From positions 1 through 6,232 of the forward strand of contig CAMWQD010000075.1 in assembly GCA_947176325.1 (NCBI GenBank): a stretch of 6,232 nt of DNA. The letters are read 5' to 3'. The notes beneath the pieces are model-generated. The model was not told the DNA's origin. It searched no databases and saw nothing but the letters and a program-made list of their open reading frames with translations. This DNA is from an uncultured Bacteroidales bacterium (lineage in GTDB: Bacteria > Bacteroidota > Bacteroidia > Bacteroidales > P3). A program made the position numbers and the translations under genes. This document shows, piece after piece, positions 5,397 to 6,232 of this stretch. Every line of letters starts with the position of its first letter. The stretch's first letter is position 1.

Positions 5397-5981
5397 CTAT
5401 TTTACTTCTTCGAATGTTACATCCTGCGTGTGGCCGGAAACTTTTCCTATTTGCCGGCGCAGGCGGAGCAACAGAATCAAATCGCTCACCGCATAGAGGA
5501 TACATCCTATGCCGAAGAACAGGAAGAGCGTGGCGGTGGTGGCGAACGGATTGAAGCAAATCACCACGCCGCAACCCATCCACAACACGCCGAAAAGATA
5601 TTCCCAAAAACGCACTTTGACGTTCTGTCTGCGGGCGCCCGCCAGGGCGATAATCTGCGACAAACCTGTCCCGATGAGGATAAGGCCGAGCAGGATGATG
5701 AAGAATCCGATGAAAAACGAAGGTGCGGCAAGCATCGCGATGCCGACCGCCAGGCTCAGCACGAGGTTGAAATAGGCCATTCCTCCCGCCCGCACGTCTT
5801 TGTTCGTGAAGTGGGAGCCGAAAGCCACGAGACCCGTGAAAAGTATGGCTCCGCCTATCACCATGACCAGCATATTGGCCGAAAGGGAGGGGAAGATGCA
5901 GAAAAACAGTCCTAAAAGCAAGAAGATGGTGGCACGCACAATCATCTTCTTCAGGTTGAGAGAGGTTAAGTAAAAGTCCAT
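5397..5981 (-). CDS. HdeD / DUF308 family six-helix membrane protein
   Basis: This 194-residue protein has three tandem repeats, each of two membrane helices, as in the HdeD-like DUF308 family. The repeats are at about residues 13-58, 68-114 and 125-172. Each has a proline near the middle turn (P31, P87, P145) followed by a glycine-rich second helix (for example FFIILLGLILIGTGLSQI, 93-110). Basic residues cluster after the second and third repeats (R117-R118 and R173-R176), and the soluble tail (177-194) is acidic at its end. It sits in the inner membrane. E. coli HdeD is linked to acid resistance, but most family members have no known biochemical role and that function should not be carried over. 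The gene converges on the amidohydrolase with 19 bases between stop codons and is divergent from the isomerase gene. Confidence 0.85.
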   Translation of the reverse strand: MDFYLTSLNLKKMIVRATIFLLLGLFFCIFPSLSANMLVMVIGGAILFTGLVAFGSHFTNKDVRAGGMAYFNLVLSLAVGIAMLAAPSFFIGFFIILLGLILIGTGLSQIIALAGARRQNVKVRFWEYLFGVLWMGCGVVICFNPFATTATLFLFFGIGCILYAVSDLILLLRLRRQIGKVSGHTQDVTFEEVK

Positions 5982-6015
5982 TTTTTGAAAATTTGGTGAT
6001 ACATCGGAAAGGGAG

Positions 6016-6023
6016 CGAAATTA
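6016..6023 (-). promoter_or_regulatory. Candidate -7 box for the DUF308 gene
   Basis: On the minus strand this reads TAATTTCG, one mismatch from TAnnTTTG. It ends 34 bases before the DUF308 start codon, a normal leader distance. No clear -33 TTG is seen, so the call rests on the -7 match and position. Confidence 0.35.
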
Positions 6024-6026
6024 GGA

Positions 6027-6043
6027 TAAATTTGTTAAATTCG
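6027..6043 (+). promoter_or_regulatory. Candidate -7 boxes for the isomerase gene
   Basis: Two candidates lie in tandem: TAAATTTG (6027-6034), a full TAnnTTTG match, and TAAATTCG (6036-6043), with one mismatch. The second leaves about 34 bases to the ATG at 6078, mirroring the box on the other strand. No good -33 TTG is visible for either, so which one is used cannot be settled here. Confidence 0.45.
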
Positions 6044-6077
6044 CGCCCTTGTGTAAAGAAAAAGTGAGGTAAACGAT

Positions 6078-6232
6078 ATGAAAAAAATATGCATCGTCCT
6101 GGCGCTTGTTTTGGCGGCAGGCTATTCTTTCGCCCAGAAAATCGACGACAACTCGGTTTTGGTGGTTGTGGGCGACGACACCACCACACGGGGCGAATTC
6201 ATGCGCATCTATTCCCAAAACCTTTCCGGACA
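6078..6232 (+). CDS. Start of a SurA/PpiC-like periplasmic peptidyl-prolyl isomerase (3' end missing)
   Basis: Only the first 51 codons are present. Residues 1-19 are a Sec signal peptide (basic start, hydrophobic IVLALVLAAG core, cleavage expected after S-F-A before Q20). The mature start SVLVVVGDDTTTRGEFMRIYSQN (from residue 26) has the pattern of the Bacteroidota SurA-like isomerases: a short strand, the 'V-G-D/G-x-x-V/T-T/S-R-x-E-F' motif (here R38 and E40-F41), then Y45 and N48. These proteins act in the periplasm as chaperone and prolyl isomerase for outer-membrane protein folding. The isomerase (parvulin) domains lie beyond the window, so the call rests on the N-terminal pattern alone. 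GAGGT (6066-6070) is a modest ribosome site 7 bases before the ATG. The gene is divergent from DUF308. Confidence 0.65.
   Translation, partial: MKKICIVLALVLAAGYSFAQKIDDNSVLVVVGDDTTTRGEFMRIYSQNLSG

Larger units (their letters stand above)
6015..6044. repeat. Imperfect dyad in the DUF308 / isomerase divergent promoter region
   Basis: The arms 6015-6023 (GCGAAATTA) and 6036-6044 (TAAATTCGC) pair at 8 of 9 positions around a 12-base centre. Each arm contains a -7-like box pointing outward, so the dyad is explained at least in part by two back-to-back promoters. A regulator site is possible but not required. Confidence 0.4.

Noticed and set aside
5386..6189. 267-codon minus-strand open frame over the DUF308 gene and the isomerase start
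   Set aside because: The DUF308 frame in the same region gives three clean two-helix repeats, while this frame has Arg/His/Pro-rich low-information sequence and crosses the promoter region.
1..6232. Search for CRISPR arrays, tRNA or rRNA genes, insertion-sequence ends and riboswitches
   Set aside because: No regularly spaced repeats, cloverleaf, transposase motifs or conserved leader structures were seen by eye; all long stretches are accounted for by coding sequence.

Overview
The window looks like a piece of a Bacteroidales chromosome (phylum Bacteroidota). Four signs point that way: a C-terminal tail of the type IX secretion (T9SS) sorting class at the left edge, candidate promoters of the Bacteroidota -7 form TAnnTTTG (or TAnnTTCG), start codons that mostly lack a Shine-Dalgarno sequence, and a SprT-like / MsbA-like / M20 / SurA-like gene set. 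Genus cannot be told from this much sequence.

Layout, left to right. Positions 1-287 hold the end of a secreted, probably cell-surface protein, closed by a strong intrinsic terminator (312-340). The U-tract of that terminator runs directly into a perfect -7 promoter box (340-347). This box heads a compact, AT-richer three-gene operon (376-1264) whose genes overlap by ATGA at both junctions: a DUF3791 protein, a DUF3990 protein with an ADP-ribosyltransferase H-Y-E signature, and a 68-residue third protein. This is best read as a toxin-antitoxin-like or conflict module acquired by transfer. A small lipoprotein (1296-1553) follows, and its tail is written antisense over the 3' end of a SprT-like zinc metallopeptidase gene on the minus strand (1430-2329).

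The rest is housekeeping-like and GC-richer. A full-length MsbA-type ABC exporter (2385-4202) is divergent from the SprT-like gene and is coupled by ATGA to an M20D amidohydrolase (4199-5377). A six-helix HdeD/DUF308 membrane protein (5397-5981, minus strand) converges on the amidohydrolase. It is divergent from the start of a SurA/PpiC-like periplasmic peptidyl-prolyl isomerase (6078 to the window end).

The most interesting part is the ADP-ribosyltransferase operon, with two different small partner proteins around one candidate enzyme. Secondary points are the terminator-promoter fusion, the lipoprotein/SprT antisense overlap, and the two divergent intergenic regions, where back-to-back -7-like boxes form dyads. 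In the SprT/ABC region both boxes end exactly 4 nt before their start codons, so those messages may be leaderless. No rRNA, tRNA, CRISPR array, insertion sequence or origin was seen.
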